Notes: generated by a model not told the origin, from the letters alone. Positions 28,527 through 37,657 are shown, counted from the stretch's first letter. The stretch is 64,000 nt of DNA from Tibeticola sediminis (GCF_003843835.1 NZ_RKQL01000007.1:1-64000), one strand, 5' to 3'. Translations and numbers: made by a program.

Positions 28527-29807
28527 ATGAGTCGCGCAAGCGCCACGGCCTGGTGGCATCTCGCCCGTCGCTGGCGCCCCGGTGCCTACGCGCGGGACGG
28601 GCTGCGCATCTTCGCTTGGCTGGCGCTGCGCGCTGCGGCCCAAGCCGCAACCGTGGTGCTGCTGGCCCGCTGGCTGGGCGCAAGCGGCTATGGTGAATTC
28701 ATCTCGGCGCTGGCCGTCGCCAGTTTTTTCAGCCCCCTCGCGGGCCTGGGGCTCGCGGCTGTGGTTCTGGTGCGCGGGGCGCGCGCGCCCCAGCAGTTAC
28801 CGGCACTGCAAGCCCAGGCCGCACGGCTATGGGCCATCTCTTCGGTGGCGTTCAGCCTCGTCGCCACCGCGGCCTTGGTTTGGAGCTTGCCCAGTCCCCA
28901 GCCGCTCTGGGCGCTGGCCGCTTTGGCCGTTGCCGAAGTGGCTGCAGCAGCCTGGGTGGAGCTCGTTGCCCGCAGCAAGCAAGCGCGCTATCAGGCACAT
29001 GCATTTGGGGCCATCCAGGCCGGCTTGCCCTTGGCACGGCTTGCGGCGCTCGCCTGCAGCCTGCCCTGGCTGCCCGCCAGCCCCGCCGCGTGGATGCTCA
29101 TCTATGCCGCCGTCAGCCTACTCTACGCAGCTGCGCTCTCCGGCAGCTTCTGTGCTTCCATGCGCCGCACCGCGATGACCGATTCCGCCGACGAACCCAC
29201 TGGCGCACTCGTGAAGGAAGGCTCGCCCTTCCTGGTGGGTGCGCTGTCGTTTCGCCTGCAAGCGGAATTCAACAAGCCTGTGTTGGCCCACGTCGGCTAC
29301 GCCCAGGCGGGGGCCTTGGGCATCGCTCAGAGGGTGGTGGATTTGGCAACCCTGCCCTTGAGCGCGCTGCAAGAAGCGCTGTGGCCCAGAGTCTTTGCCT
29401 CCGAACGGCCAGGCTCCCGTCTGTGGCAAACCGGGGCGATGCTGGTGGCGCTGGCCCTCCTTTCAGGCGCTGCCCTCGCTCTCGCGGCACCAGTATTGCC
29501 CTGGCTGCTCGGGCCGGACTTTACCGCCGCTTCGCAGGCTCTTGGGTGGCTTGCCCTGCTGCCTGCGGTGCAGCTCATGCGCAATCTAGGGAATGCCTGG
29601 CTGATGGCGCGCGGCAAGAGCCACTACCTAACAGCAGTGTATGTGACCAGTGCTTTGGCCGGTGTGCTGCTGGCGCTGCTGTTGGTGCCGCGGTGGGGGT
29701 TGAGCGGGGCGGTGTGGGCAATGTATGGGAGCGAAGTCGCGGCGCTGGTGATACAGATGATTCTGAGTAAGCGAAATCCGGAGAAAAAAGATGAGCGATC
29801 CGAATAA
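28527..29807 (+). CDS. Polysaccharide flippase (Wzx/MATE-like)
   Basis: A 426-residue integral membrane protein with about 12 hydrophobic helices in the pattern of the polysaccharide exporter family. The start region LALRAAAQAATVVLLARWLG and the C-terminal GLSGAVWAMYGSEVAALVIQM helix are typical of this superfamily. It probably moves a lipid-linked glycan to the periplasmic face. The frame is open further upstream, but that stretch overlaps the dehydrogenase gene; I chose the first ATG after that gene. Its last bases overlap a short remnant open frame. Confidence 0.82.
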   Translation: MSRASATAWWHLARRWRPGAYARDGLRIFAWLALRAAAQAATVVLLARWLGASGYGEFISALAVASFFSPLAGLGLAAVVLVRGARAPQQLPALQAQAARLWAISSVAFSLVATAALVWSLPSPQPLWALAALAVAEVAAAAWVELVARSKQARYQAHAFGAIQAGLPLARLAALACSLPWLPASPAAWMLIYAAVSLLYAAALSGSFCASMRRTAMTDSADEPTGALVKEGSPFLVGALSFRLQAEFNKPVLAHVGYAQAGALGIAQRVVDLATLPLSALQEALWPRVFASERPGSRLWQTGAMLVALALLSGAALALAAPVLPWLLGPDFTAASQALGWLALLPAVQLMRNLGNAWLMARGKSHYLTAVYVTSALAGVLLALLLVPRWGLSGAVWAMYGSEVAALVIQMILSKRNPEKKDERSE

Positions 29808-29856
29808 GCAGCTATTCGACAATTACGCGTATAACTCTTCTGGTAACTGCACGTAA
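29791..29856 (+). other. Short remnant open frame (21 codons)
   Basis: ATGAGCGATCCG begins a 21-residue frame (MSDPNKQLFDNYAYNSS and four more residues) that overlaps the flippase gene end and stops directly before the glycosyltransferase remnant. It follows GGAGAAAAAAG, a plausible ribosome binding site. It looks like the start of a deleted gene; I do not recognise the family. Confidence 0.35.
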
Positions 29857-29964
29857 ATGAAGCCCAAGCTCTTGTTTGTCCTGCCCGACCTCGCAGCTGG
29901 TGGAGCGCACTTCATGAACGTGCGCCTGACCCAGCAATTGCAATGCCTTTACTGTCCATCGTAA
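29857..29964 (+). pseudogene. 5' remnant of a GT4-type glycosyltransferase
   Basis: A 35-codon frame starting MKPKLLFVLPDLAAGGAHF, the standard N-terminus of GT4-family glycosyltransferases (beta strand followed by a Gly-rich loop). After about 30 codons it runs out of frame into the start of the next GT2 gene. A deletion appears to have joined the 5' end of one glycosyltransferase to another. Confidence 0.65.
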
Positions 29965-30932
29965 TTCCCACCCACAAGCGCCCTCGCTTGATTGCTCGCG
30001 CGATTTCCAGCGCCCTCGACGTCTACAAAAATGTAGACCTCGAAATTATCGTGGTTCCGAACGGCCAGGACGACACATGGCGAGCCATTGCAGAGCAGCA
30101 TGGGCATGATCCTCGCATCCAATGGCATTACCTGCCAGCCGGTAATGCTTGCGCGGCACGAAACCATGGACTTGCCAACGCCCAAGGCAAGTACCTGCGC
30201 TTCCTGGATGACGATGATTACCTGCTCCCGGGCGCCGCTGAACAACTGGAGCTGATCGAGCGCGAACGGCTTGATGCGTGCTCGGCACCCCTCGAGTTCA
30301 CCACCGCAGACGGTATTGGACGTTATTCAATCGGACTGCCCGTCACGGACGATTTCGTCAGCGCAGCCATCCACTCCGCAACCGTGAGTCTGACACAAGG
30401 CTCCATCTTCCGGACCAGCCGCATCCGGGAAATTCGATGGCGCGAAAATGTGGACCTTTACGACGACTATCTCTGGATGCTGGATGTCGTTACCGCAGGT
30501 GAAATGACCTGGACAAAAACCCCCGTTCCTGTCTGCACATACGTGCAGCATGATGGCGCCCGACTCTCCCGGATTCGACGGTCCAATCGGAATTCACGCA
30601 TCCTCGTGGATGCACTGCTGCACGTACACCGCGAACTCCAAGCCCAAGGCAGGCTCAGCCCCCGGCGCGACGAGGCCGTCGCCGCCGCATTGCTCGCCCA
30701 CGCCCATTCCGCATTCCCGGCAAGCCCGGTTTATCTCAGTGCAGCGATCCGGAAAGCCAAGGCCATCGCTTCGGACGCAGCCCCTCTGCAACCGATCTTC
30801 GTGAGGCACCCGTGGCTGAACAAACACCTGCTTCTGATCGAATGGGCAGCCCTTGCCCCGCGCTATGTGACGCGTGGCTATCGTCGCGCCTCTTGGTTCG
30901 TCGGCAGGCTGCTGAACCGACTGAACAGCTGA
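29943..30932 (+). CDS. GT2-family glycosyltransferase
   Basis: A 329-residue GT-A-fold transferase. The nucleotide-sugar binding start is LLSIVIPTHKRPRLIARAI, and the metal-binding acidic motif is RFLDDDDYLLPGAA. A later NVDLYDDYLWMLD is the likely catalytic-base region. There is no membrane helix. Sugar and acceptor are unknown. Its start lies inside the remnant of a deleted GT4 gene. Confidence 0.85.
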   Translation: MPLLSIVIPTHKRPRLIARAISSALDVYKNVDLEIIVVPNGQDDTWRAIAEQHGHDPRIQWHYLPAGNACAARNHGLANAQGKYLRFLDDDDYLLPGAAEQLELIERERLDACSAPLEFTTADGIGRYSIGLPVTDDFVSAAIHSATVSLTQGSIFRTSRIREIRWRENVDLYDDYLWMLDVVTAGEMTWTKTPVPVCTYVQHDGARLSRIRRSNRNSRILVDALLHVHRELQAQGRLSPRRDEAVAAALLAHAHSAFPASPVYLSAAIRKAKAIASDAAPLQPIFVRHPWLNKHLLLIEWAALAPRYVTRGYRRASWFVGRLLNRLNS

Positions 30933-31075
30933 CCAAGACTGCGGAGTGGTATCCACGAACAGTATCGCAACGTACGTAAGACAGCACGAAGTGCCAACGA
31001 AGGCACCCTGAACAGCCGCATCGCTGTTATCTGCAATGGACTGTCAGCAAGCTTCCGCGCCAACAGCCGGTGCGG
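30910..31075 (-). pseudogene. 3' fragment of a GT2 glycosyltransferase, paralogous to the adjacent gene
   Basis: Read on the minus strand, this non-genic 296-bp gap encodes LLARKLADSPLQ and, further on, IPLRSLGQLFSRF. These line up with LLARKLARSPLE and LVPLSALLEGWRI at the C-terminus of the neighbouring complete GT2 protein at the same spacing. No start or catalytic part remains. It overlaps the tail of the plus-strand GT2 gene by about 20 bp. The rest of the gap shows no gene. Confidence 0.6.
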
Positions 31076-31228
31076 TGTTTGCCGACGGTCGTTGGCCACC
31101 CGATGCCGTGCTTTGGGTGCGATTGGCAGTGCATTCACACCGCACGCACAGACCGACCGTTTCCGTGCATCGAACAAGTGCCTGCCGACGACGTGATCCG
31201 CGCGGTGGAGGCAATTCTTTCCGGGCTG

Positions 31229-32080
31229 TCACGACCTGACACGTCGGGCGATGCGCCAACCCTCCAGCAAGGCTGACAAAGGCACTAGGCTACGGCTTCT
31301 CAGCGCGCGCGCGGCCGCCCTCGCCCCCAGACCCAGCACACGTCCCGCCAGCAGCGTGGCGTCCTCGAGAGGCGAGCGCGCCAGTTTGCGCGCGAGCAGC
31401 CAATGCCCAGCCGCAGTATAGGTCTCATAGAACACCGACCCGTTGCGGCTGGAGGCGCTACCCTCATGCCAGACCAGCACCTGAGGCACATGCGCCATGC
31501 GCGCTGCGCCCAGCCGCCAGCCGAGCATCACGTCCTCGCCGTACATAAAAAAGTCCTCGTCGAACAGCGGCAGCGCGGTACGTTCCGGCGCGATCAACAG
31601 CGCGCTGCCGCTGGGATAGGGAAAACTGCCCGGCCACGGGCGGTCGAAACGTAAGAGAGCAAACCAGCGCTGGTAGTAGACCGTGCCGATGACCTGGCCG
31701 CCATGATCGACGCGCGGGTAGGCAATGACGGCGCGTGGCTGATCGTTCAAGGCGCTCGCCAGGGTGACAAGCGCGCCGCGCTGGAGCACGGCGTCGTTGT
31801 TGAGGAGCATCACCCAGGCCTGCGGCCAGCGGGTAAGGATGGCTTCGATGCCGCGGTTGACGCCCGCGGCGAACCCGAGGTTGCGCGCACTCAACTCCAC
31901 GATGACGCGCGGCTCGCGCGCCCACCGTTGATCCAACTCCCGCGCCGATACGCCGTCGTTTTCCGAGTTGTCCCACACCAGCACCCCGGCGGCCCCGTCG
32001 GCCAGGAGCGACGCGATGCACCGGCTGGTGCGCTCGGCATCGCGGTAGTTCAGGGTCAGGCCGACGATCAGTCTATCCAT
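31229..32080 (-). CDS. GT2-family glycosyltransferase (rhamnosyltransferase-like)
   Basis: A 283-residue transferase. It has the GT2 start LIVGLTLNYRDAERTSRCI, the DN motif VLVWDNSENDG, the NLGFAAGVNRGIEAI stretch typical of the WbbL/rhamnosyltransferase subgroup, and LLNNDAVL as the metal-binding site. A later FFMYGEDVMLGWRL is the usual catalytic-base region. I chose the ATG giving MDRLIVGL; the upstream ATG would overlap the GT4 gene further. It is the last gene of the minus-strand glycosyltransferase series. Confidence 0.87.
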   Translation of the reverse strand: MDRLIVGLTLNYRDAERTSRCIASLLADGAAGVLVWDNSENDGVSARELDQRWAREPRVIVELSARNLGFAAGVNRGIEAILTRWPQAWVMLLNNDAVLQRGALVTLASALNDQPRAVIAYPRVDHGGQVIGTVYYQRWFALLRFDRPWPGSFPYPSGSALLIAPERTALPLFDEDFFMYGEDVMLGWRLGAARMAHVPQVLVWHEGSASSRNGSVFYETYTAAGHWLLARKLARSPLEDATLLAGRVLGLGARAAARALRSRSLVPLSALLEGWRIARRVRS

Positions 32081-33098
32081 GGGGTTTGGTGCACACTTGC
32101 TGGTAAAGATCAAGGTACCGCTCAACCTGCTTGGCCTCGTCGAAAAGCGCTACTGCCCGCTCCCTGGCCGCCAGCCGCATCGTGCGCCAAAGCCCGACGT
32201 CGCCCTGCAAGCGCCGCGCGGCGGCAACGAACGCGGCCACGTCGTCCACCGGGCAGAGTAGGCCCGTCTGTCCGTCGGCCACGACTTCGGGGAGCGATGA
32301 GCTGCCGGCGGCAATCACCGGCAGGCCGCAGGCCATTGCCTCTGCGGCGACCAGCCCGAATCCCTCCAAGCGGCTTGGAAAGAGCAAGGCATCGGCTTGG
32401 GCATAGGCCGCGCGCAGTCCTTCGGCATCAAGCCGGCCCAGGCAGCGCGCATTACTTGGCAGGGGATAGCGGCGGTGTTGGCCGGAGCGGTCGGCGGTAT
32501 AGACCAGCTCGAAGTCGTCGCCCAGTTCTCGCAAAATGGGCGACAACACGTCAACTCCTTTACGAGCATCCCAGTTGCCAACATACAGGAACCGGAAAGG
32601 TCGATTGGTTAGCTCGCACGGGGCTGGCGTAAAAAAGTCGGTATTGACCCCATTGTGGATGACTTCGATGCCCTGACAACCAAACACCGCGCGAGCGACA
32701 TGCGCCGTGTATCGACTGACCGCCACGACCCGCGAGGCGCGGTTAAGCGCCGCGTTTTCGACGCGACGTATCCAAAAGCGGTGATACAGGCGCTGCAAAG
32801 GGCGTTTGAAGGGTGAAAAGGCCGGGTCATGAACGCAGGAATGCACCGTGCAAACCACCGGCAGCCCCTGCGGCCAGAAGCGCTGGGGCAACCACGAGTT
32901 CACATGCGCCACCGTCGCCCAGCCCGGCGGCCGGGGCACTGGAACCGACCACGGCGCGTACTCGGCGCGCAGCGGCAGCCAATGGATTTCGGCGCGAATG
33001 CCACGCGCATTGAGCGCCGTGCACAGCCGTTCGGTGAACACATCCGCGCCGCTGTGGGCGCGGATGGAGGGAAACCAAACACCGAGCGGCGGACTCAT
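32073..33098 (-). CDS. GT4-family glycosyltransferase
   Basis: A 341-residue GT-B-fold retaining transferase. The N-terminal domain contains VVAVSRYTAHVARAVFG and IEVIHNGVNTDFF. The C-terminal donor-binding domain contains FRFLYVGNWDARKGVDVL and the E-x7-E motif EGFGLVAAEAMACGLPVI. Its start overlaps the upstream GT4 stop by 4 bases and its stop overlaps the next GT2 by 8, so translation is coupled. Confidence 0.9.
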   Translation of the reverse strand: MSPPLGVWFPSIRAHSGADVFTERLCTALNARGIRAEIHWLPLRAEYAPWSVPVPRPPGWATVAHVNSWLPQRFWPQGLPVVCTVHSCVHDPAFSPFKRPLQRLYHRFWIRRVENAALNRASRVVAVSRYTAHVARAVFGCQGIEVIHNGVNTDFFTPAPCELTNRPFRFLYVGNWDARKGVDVLSPILRELGDDFELVYTADRSGQHRRYPLPSNARCLGRLDAEGLRAAYAQADALLFPSRLEGFGLVAAEAMACGLPVIAAGSSSLPEVVADGQTGLLCPVDDVAAFVAAARRLQGDVGLWRTMRLAARERAVALFDEAKQVERYLDLYQQVCTKPHG

Positions 33099-34228
33099 GG
33101 CTGAAGTTCCCCCATCAGCTTGTGCCCAAACTCATCCCACGCAAACCCCTGCGCAAACGTGCGGCAGCCCTCAGGAGCAAAGGGCGAGGCAAGCGTCGCC
33201 AACACGGCCTGCGCGAAACCGGCTGCATCGCCTGGGGAGACAAGGCGGCCGGACTGGCCCTCGCGCACCGCATCGACCACGCCACCGGTCGCATAGGCCA
33301 CGGTCGGCAGTCCGTGCGCGGCGGCCTCGATCGCGACCATGCCAAAGCCCTCGGGGTCGCCTGGGAGGTCGCGCACGGGGAAGACGTGGAGGTCCGCACC
33401 AAAATTGGCCTCGGCCAGATCCGGCCCAAACAAGGTGCCCAGCCAACGAACGTTGGGCGCCACCCCCGCATCCCGCGCGGCGGCGAAGATGCTCTCCGGA
33501 GTTTGCGCCTGCGCGTACAGCGCCTGCTTGGGCGCATCGCCCACGATGACCAGCACCACATCGGGTCGGGCACAAGCGACCGTCGGCAGCACCTCTTGCA
33601 CGAACTCGCGTAGCCCTTTGCGCGCGGTCAGTCGCCCCACCGACAGCAGCACCGGCGCGTCGGGAGGCAGGTTCCAGCGCTGGCGAAAACGCGCGCGGGC
33701 GGTGGGGTCGGGTGCGGGAATCTCCACGCCCGGGTGGACGATGGCGATCCGCTCGGGCGCAACGCCTGCCTTGCGCGCGAGTTGGGCAGTCGGGGCACTG
33801 TTGGCAATGACCCGGTCCATGCGGCGCAAGGCAGGCAGCCACAGCGCACGATAGACCGGATGCGGCACCACCACGTCGAGCCCATGCACATAGGCCGCGC
33901 TGCGTGCCTTGCACGCGCGCGCGGCGACGAGCGCCAGTGGAGCCGTCAAGCCACTACCAGCCAACACGATCTGAGGGCGGAAGCGGCGCGCTTCAGCCAG
34001 TGCAGCCAGCCCCGCTGCCGTAAGGAACCGGCGCAACGGTTGAAGGGGCACTTCCCGCACCGAGACCGCTCCAGGCGCATGCTCCGCCGCGCCCACGGGT
34101 GCAACGACGCGCACATCGAAGGTCTTGGACAGTTCCCCAGCCAGGTGCCAGTTGAGCCGCTCCATGCCGCCCCACATGGGGGGGAAATTGCGGGTGATGA
34201 GGAGCAAGCGTGGCCGCAGTTCACCCAT
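33095..34228 (-). CDS. GT4-family glycosyltransferase
   Basis: A 377-residue GT-B transferase. Features are an N-terminal LLLITRNFPPMWGGMERLN with the Gly-rich acceptor loop, IAIVHPGVEIPAPD, VLLSVGRLTARKGLREF, and the donor motif EGFGMVAIEAAAHGLPTV. It is soluble or peripheral. It overlaps genes on both sides by a few bases, consistent with one transcript. Confidence 0.9.
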   Translation of the reverse strand: MGELRPRLLLITRNFPPMWGGMERLNWHLAGELSKTFDVRVVAPVGAAEHAPGAVSVREVPLQPLRRFLTAAGLAALAEARRFRPQIVLAGSGLTAPLALVAARACKARSAAYVHGLDVVVPHPVYRALWLPALRRMDRVIANSAPTAQLARKAGVAPERIAIVHPGVEIPAPDPTARARFRQRWNLPPDAPVLLSVGRLTARKGLREFVQEVLPTVACARPDVVLVIVGDAPKQALYAQAQTPESIFAAARDAGVAPNVRWLGTLFGPDLAEANFGADLHVFPVRDLPGDPEGFGMVAIEAAAHGLPTVAYATGGVVDAVREGQSGRLVSPGDAAGFAQAVLATLASPFAPEGCRTFAQGFAWDEFGHKLMGELQP

Positions 34229-35108
34229 CGCGCTTGTAGGTCAGGTTGGTGATCTGCTCGGAAATCAGCCCGATGAGAAACACGATCACGGCAGCACTGA
34301 GCAGCAGCGCGCTCATGTTCGTGAAACGCCCCTCCGTGCTGTAGGTGTGCGCATACCAGAGCAACCCCGCGGAGCCAAACCCCACGGCTACCGGACCAAA
34401 TAGCTTCATGGGCGCGTAGAGCGTGGCGATTTTGAAAATGATGAGCAAGAACCGCAGCCCGTCGCGAAGTGGGCGAATATGGCTCTTGCCGATGCGCTTG
34501 TGCGCCGTGATGGGCACATAGGCCACGGGGTAAGCACTGCGGAAGAACGCCATGGTACTGGTGGTGGGGTAGGAAAACCCGTTGGGCAACAGGTAGAGAA
34601 ACTCCCGAAACTTGGCGGCCCGCACAACGCGGTAGCCGCTGGTGAGGTCCAACACCCGATGCCCAACCACCCAACTCGCCAAGCGGTTGTACAGCGCGTT
34701 GGCCAAGCCACGCCCGAGGCTGGCCTGCGAGCCCGCCCCACGCGCGCCGACCACCAAATCAAAACCCTCATCGAGCTTGGCCAGCAAGCGTGGAATGTCC
34801 GCCGGGTCATGCTGGCCGTCGGCATCCATGAACACCAAAAGATCGCCGTGGGCTGCGCGCGCACCGGTTTTGATGGCCGCGCCGTTGCCCATGCCGTACG
34901 GGTGCCGGATGACGCGCGCCCCTGCGGCCTGTGCGACCGCGGCCGTGTCGTCCGTGGAGCCATCGTCCACAACGATCACCTCCGCTTGGGGAAAGCGCGC
35001 GCAAATCCGGGCGACGGTTTCCCCCACGGCGCCACGTTCGTTCCGGGCAGGAAGAACCACACTGAGCGTGAGCCCGTCGCCGGAATGGGTGTGGGTGGGG
35101 ATGGACAT
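34221..35108 (-). CDS. GT2 polyprenyl-phosphate glycosyltransferase with C-terminal membrane helices
   Basis: A 295-residue protein related to dolichyl/undecaprenyl-phosphate sugar transferases. The catalytic part has LSVVLPARNERGAVGETV, VIVVDDGSTDDT, VFMDADGQHDP and GYRVVRAAKFREF. Two C-terminal hydrophobic helices (about residues 230-250 and 262-285) would anchor it. It may start the lipid-linked chain or charge a sugar carrier. I chose ATG over a TTG three codons earlier that overlaps the previous gene. Confidence 0.88.
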   Translation of the reverse strand: MSIPTHTHSGDGLTLSVVLPARNERGAVGETVARICARFPQAEVIVVDDGSTDDTAAVAQAAGARVIRHPYGMGNGAAIKTGARAAHGDLLVFMDADGQHDPADIPRLLAKLDEGFDLVVGARGAGSQASLGRGLANALYNRLASWVVGHRVLDLTSGYRVVRAAKFREFLYLLPNGFSYPTTSTMAFFRSAYPVAYVPITAHKRIGKSHIRPLRDGLRFLLIIFKIATLYAPMKLFGPVAVGFGSAGLLWYAHTYSTEGRFTNMSALLLSAAVIVFLIGLISEQITNLTYKRDG

Positions 35109-35113
35109 GGGTA

Positions 35114-37093
35114 TCAAGATCGCGCGGAAGCGGCCGCGCGCGCCGGCGCATGAGCCTTGTCCCGCTCTTCGTTCAGCAGCCCGCGGATCCGTTCGATTTC
35201 ACGAAGGTAAAACGCGCGGGGGAATTTAACGTCATCTTCGCGTTGCGTGGCCAGCAGTCGCTCGGCTTGATCGAGCAGTCGCAGCGCGTGCTCCGGATAC
35301 CCCGCATTGCCGACCTCAGCCACCATTTCCATCGCCGCATCCATTTGGCCATAGAGCGACATGGCCTCACGATAGAGGCGCTCGGCTGCGTCGGCATCGC
35401 CTTGCGCCAGCGCGATGCGCGCGAGCAGGTAGGGGATCAGCCTGCGGAACAGCGGAAACTGCTGGTACTGCCCATTGGCTTGCAGTCGCTCAATGAGGAG
35501 GCGCACACCGGCGCGCTCGACCTCGGTCGCTGAAGGGCGCGCGGCGCGCTCGGCGAGATGCCGCAGGGCCGTTACCACCTGGGCATCGAATGGAGCACTT
35601 TCCAGGCGCCGCGCCGCCTCCTCAAACTCGGCCAGCGTGGCCGTGCCCACATTGGTATGCAGTTGCAGCCGGCTCAGAATCAGCAAGCCGGAATTCGGCT
35701 TGCGCGCCAGCGCCTCATCGAGCACTTTTTCAGCTTCGGCCACATTCCCGCCCTGGTTGAGCCAATGACGGGCCAAGGCGTTGGCCGCGCGGGGCGATTC
35801 CGGTGCCGCCAAGGCCCAATACACCTCGAGCTTCACCGGATCGGCCCACAGCTTGGCCCGCTGCCACGAGAAAAAGGTCAACCAAGCCAGCAACACGCCC
35901 CCGACCAGCCAGGCCAAGGCGCGCTGCGTCCCGGCATGGGCCTGCACCAGCCACACGGAGAGGGGCAGGAACAAAAAGACACTGGGCAGGTAATTGCGAT
36001 GCTCGAAGTAAAGCTCCAGCCCCAGCCAGCCCGACTCCATCACGTGGCCTGCGAGGAAAAAGAGCAGCGCTAAGGCCACAAAGGGCGCGCGACGGCGCAC
36101 CCACACCGCCCCCGCCAGCAACACGGCAAGCCCCGCGACGGCCAGGGCGGTTTGCGGCGGCGCCCAAAGGCTACGCGAGAGAACGATGCCATCGCGGAAC
36201 AGCCCTGCGCCCTCGATGCGCGGCAGAAACCACAGGCCCAGATAATCCCAGAGGATCCGCGCCTCGGTCAGCACCCGCTCGATCTGGTTGAAGGACCGCT
36301 CGGGCCAAGGATGATCGGACAGGTTGATGTAGCGCCCAAGGTAGGCGAGGAGCGCGAGGCTCGGCAGATACAGCGCCATCCAGCGAAACCAGCGAGGTAG
36401 CGGCGGGCGACCGGCCGGGGCGCAAAATTCGATGACCAGGATGAGCAGCGGCAGCAGCGCACCGTTTTCCTTGGAGAGGGTGGCCAGCGCGGTTCCCGCG
36501 CCCAGCCCCACCACCATCCAAGTAAGCGCCGCGCGGGGCCGTTCGGGCCAGAGGCTGCGGCCATGCAGGTAGGCGATGAGTCCCGCCAGGCTGAAAGTGG
36601 CGGCCAGCATGGCCATGCGCTGCACCACGTAGAAGGTGGTGGAGATCAGCAAGGGGTGCAAGCCCCAAAAGGCGGCGGCCCAGAAAGCCGCCCAGGCCGC
36701 GCGCCGTGCATCGAGGCCATAAAAACGGGTGAGCTTGAGCGTCGCCCAAGCCAGCAGCGCCACGTTGAGCAGATGCAACAGCAGGTTGGTGCGCTTGAAG
36801 TTCTCGGGCGTGCTGGGCCAAGTGAAGTCGTCGATCAGAAAACTCAGCAGCGACAAGGGGCGGCCGCTCGGGCCGGCAAAGCCGCCGAAGAGATAGGCGC
36901 GCAGGGTTTCCCATGTCTCGACCCCACCGTAGGCGCCCAAATCACGCAGGTTGGGCTCGTCGTCAAACAGAAAACCACCCTGGAGCGCTGGCCCTTGCAA
37001 GACCGCGATGAGGCCCAGCAACAGCAGCAGCGCCCAGCCGGGCGCTGTCGGCCCAAAAAAAACCCGCGCCGTGGCGCGGGCCTTTTCAGCCAT
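35114..37093 (-). CDS. Multi-spanning membrane protein with TPR domain (TMTC/PMT-like)
   Basis: A 659-residue protein. About 10-11 transmembrane helices (residues ~15-420) are followed by a soluble TPR region. The first periplasmic loop carries FLFDDEPNLRDL, which resembles the acidic DD/DE motif of GT39-type protein O-mannosyltransferases and eukaryotic TMTC proteins. That suggests a lipid-sugar-dependent transferase, but I infer this from topology and motif only. The strong terminator of the upstream pilin gene lies inside its first codons, so it would need read-through or an internal promoter. I chose MAEKARAT; an ATG five codons earlier overlaps the pilin stop. Confidence 0.75.
   Translation of the reverse strand: MAEKARATARVFFGPTAPGWALLLLLGLIAVLQGPALQGGFLFDDEPNLRDLGAYGGVETWETLRAYLFGGFAGPSGRPLSLLSFLIDDFTWPSTPENFKRTNLLLHLLNVALLAWATLKLTRFYGLDARRAAWAAFWAAAFWGLHPLLISTTFYVVQRMAMLAATFSLAGLIAYLHGRSLWPERPRAALTWMVVGLGAGTALATLSKENGALLPLLILVIEFCAPAGRPPLPRWFRWMALYLPSLALLAYLGRYINLSDHPWPERSFNQIERVLTEARILWDYLGLWFLPRIEGAGLFRDGIVLSRSLWAPPQTALAVAGLAVLLAGAVWVRRRAPFVALALLFFLAGHVMESGWLGLELYFEHRNYLPSVFLFLPLSVWLVQAHAGTQRALAWLVGGVLLAWLTFFSWQRAKLWADPVKLEVYWALAAPESPRAANALARHWLNQGGNVAEAEKVLDEALARKPNSGLLILSRLQLHTNVGTATLAEFEEAARRLESAPFDAQVVTALRHLAERAARPSATEVERAGVRLLIERLQANGQYQQFPLFRRLIPYLLARIALAQGDADAAERLYREAMSLYGQMDAAMEMVAEVGNAGYPEHALRLLDQAERLLATQREDDVKFPRAFYLREIERIRGLLNEERDKAHAPARAAASARS
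37055..37085 (-). terminator. Strong intrinsic terminator after the pilin gene
   Basis: On the minus strand, CCCGCGCC-AC-GGCGCGGG is followed by eight T. It starts about 20 bases after the pilin stop. It overlaps the first codons of the downstream membrane-TPR gene, which is unusual. Confidence 0.9.
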
Positions 37094-37104
37094 GCGGCTC
37101 GGCA

Positions 37105-37530
37105 TCAACGGCAGCTAGAGGGCAGATACTTGGCCTGCACCGTCCCCGCCTTGCACTTCCACTGAACCGCGCCGTTGGCAGTGACCGGGCTCAGGAGCAA
37201 GGTAGCGCCCGAAGCAACTTTCGTGTTGTAGGTGATCGTGATCAGGCCGTTGGCAATCCCCACGGACCTCACGGCGTTCCCAGTAATACTTGTCGCACTT
37301 GCAACGCCAGCCGAGGCGTTGCTGCCCGGCAATACGCCTTTGGTGGCCCAACTTTCCGAAACAGCCGTCTTCGCTGCAGCGGCGAGCGTGAGACCTTCGG
37401 CGACATGGGTGCGCTTGGTGTAGTCTTGGTAAGCGGGCAGCGCGATGGCCGCGAGAATACCGATGATCGCCACGACGATCATCAATTCAATGAGGGTAAA
37501 ACCCTGCTGAACCTTGCGGGACATGGACAT
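37105..37530 (-). CDS. pilA: Type IV major pilin
   Basis: A 141-residue prepilin. The leader [10 protein letters not shown] ends in Gly, and cleavage by PilD would leave mature [20 protein letters not shown] with the required Glu5. The C-terminal pair of cysteines in [16 protein letters not shown] would form the disulphide loop of the D region. AGGAGG lies five bases before the ATG. The gene is bounded by a strong terminator and by a candidate sigma-54 promoter. The protein is Ser/Thr-rich near the C-terminus, compatible with O-glycosylation by the divergent PglL. Confidence 0.93.
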   Translation of the reverse strand: MSMSRKVQQGFTLIELMIVVAIIGILAAIALPAYQDYTKRTHVAEGLTLAAAAKTAVSESWATKGVLPGSNASAGVASATSITGNAVRSVGIANGLITITYNTKVASGATLLLSPVTANGAVQWKCKAGTVQAKYLPSSCR

Positions 37531-37598
37531 GAGAGCCTCCTGTGCTCGGGTAGATGAACAAAAACAACGCCGACGAAGCATGCAGCGTGCGGGCAATG

Positions 37599-37616
37599 TA
37601 GCAGTTTTCATGCCGG
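37599..37616 (-). promoter_or_regulatory. Candidate sigma-54 promoter of the pilin gene
   Basis: The minus strand reads CCGGCATGAAAACTGCTA, with GG and GC spaced as in -24/-12 promoters (GG-N10-GC). It matches most of the consensus TGGCACG-N4-TTGC. It lies about 70 bp from the start codon. Pilin genes of this type are commonly sigma-54 and PilR dependent. Confidence 0.55.
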
Positions 37617-37657
37617 GACTGGGCTCGAGCGCCGCCCCTGCACAGCGCGACGTTGCG

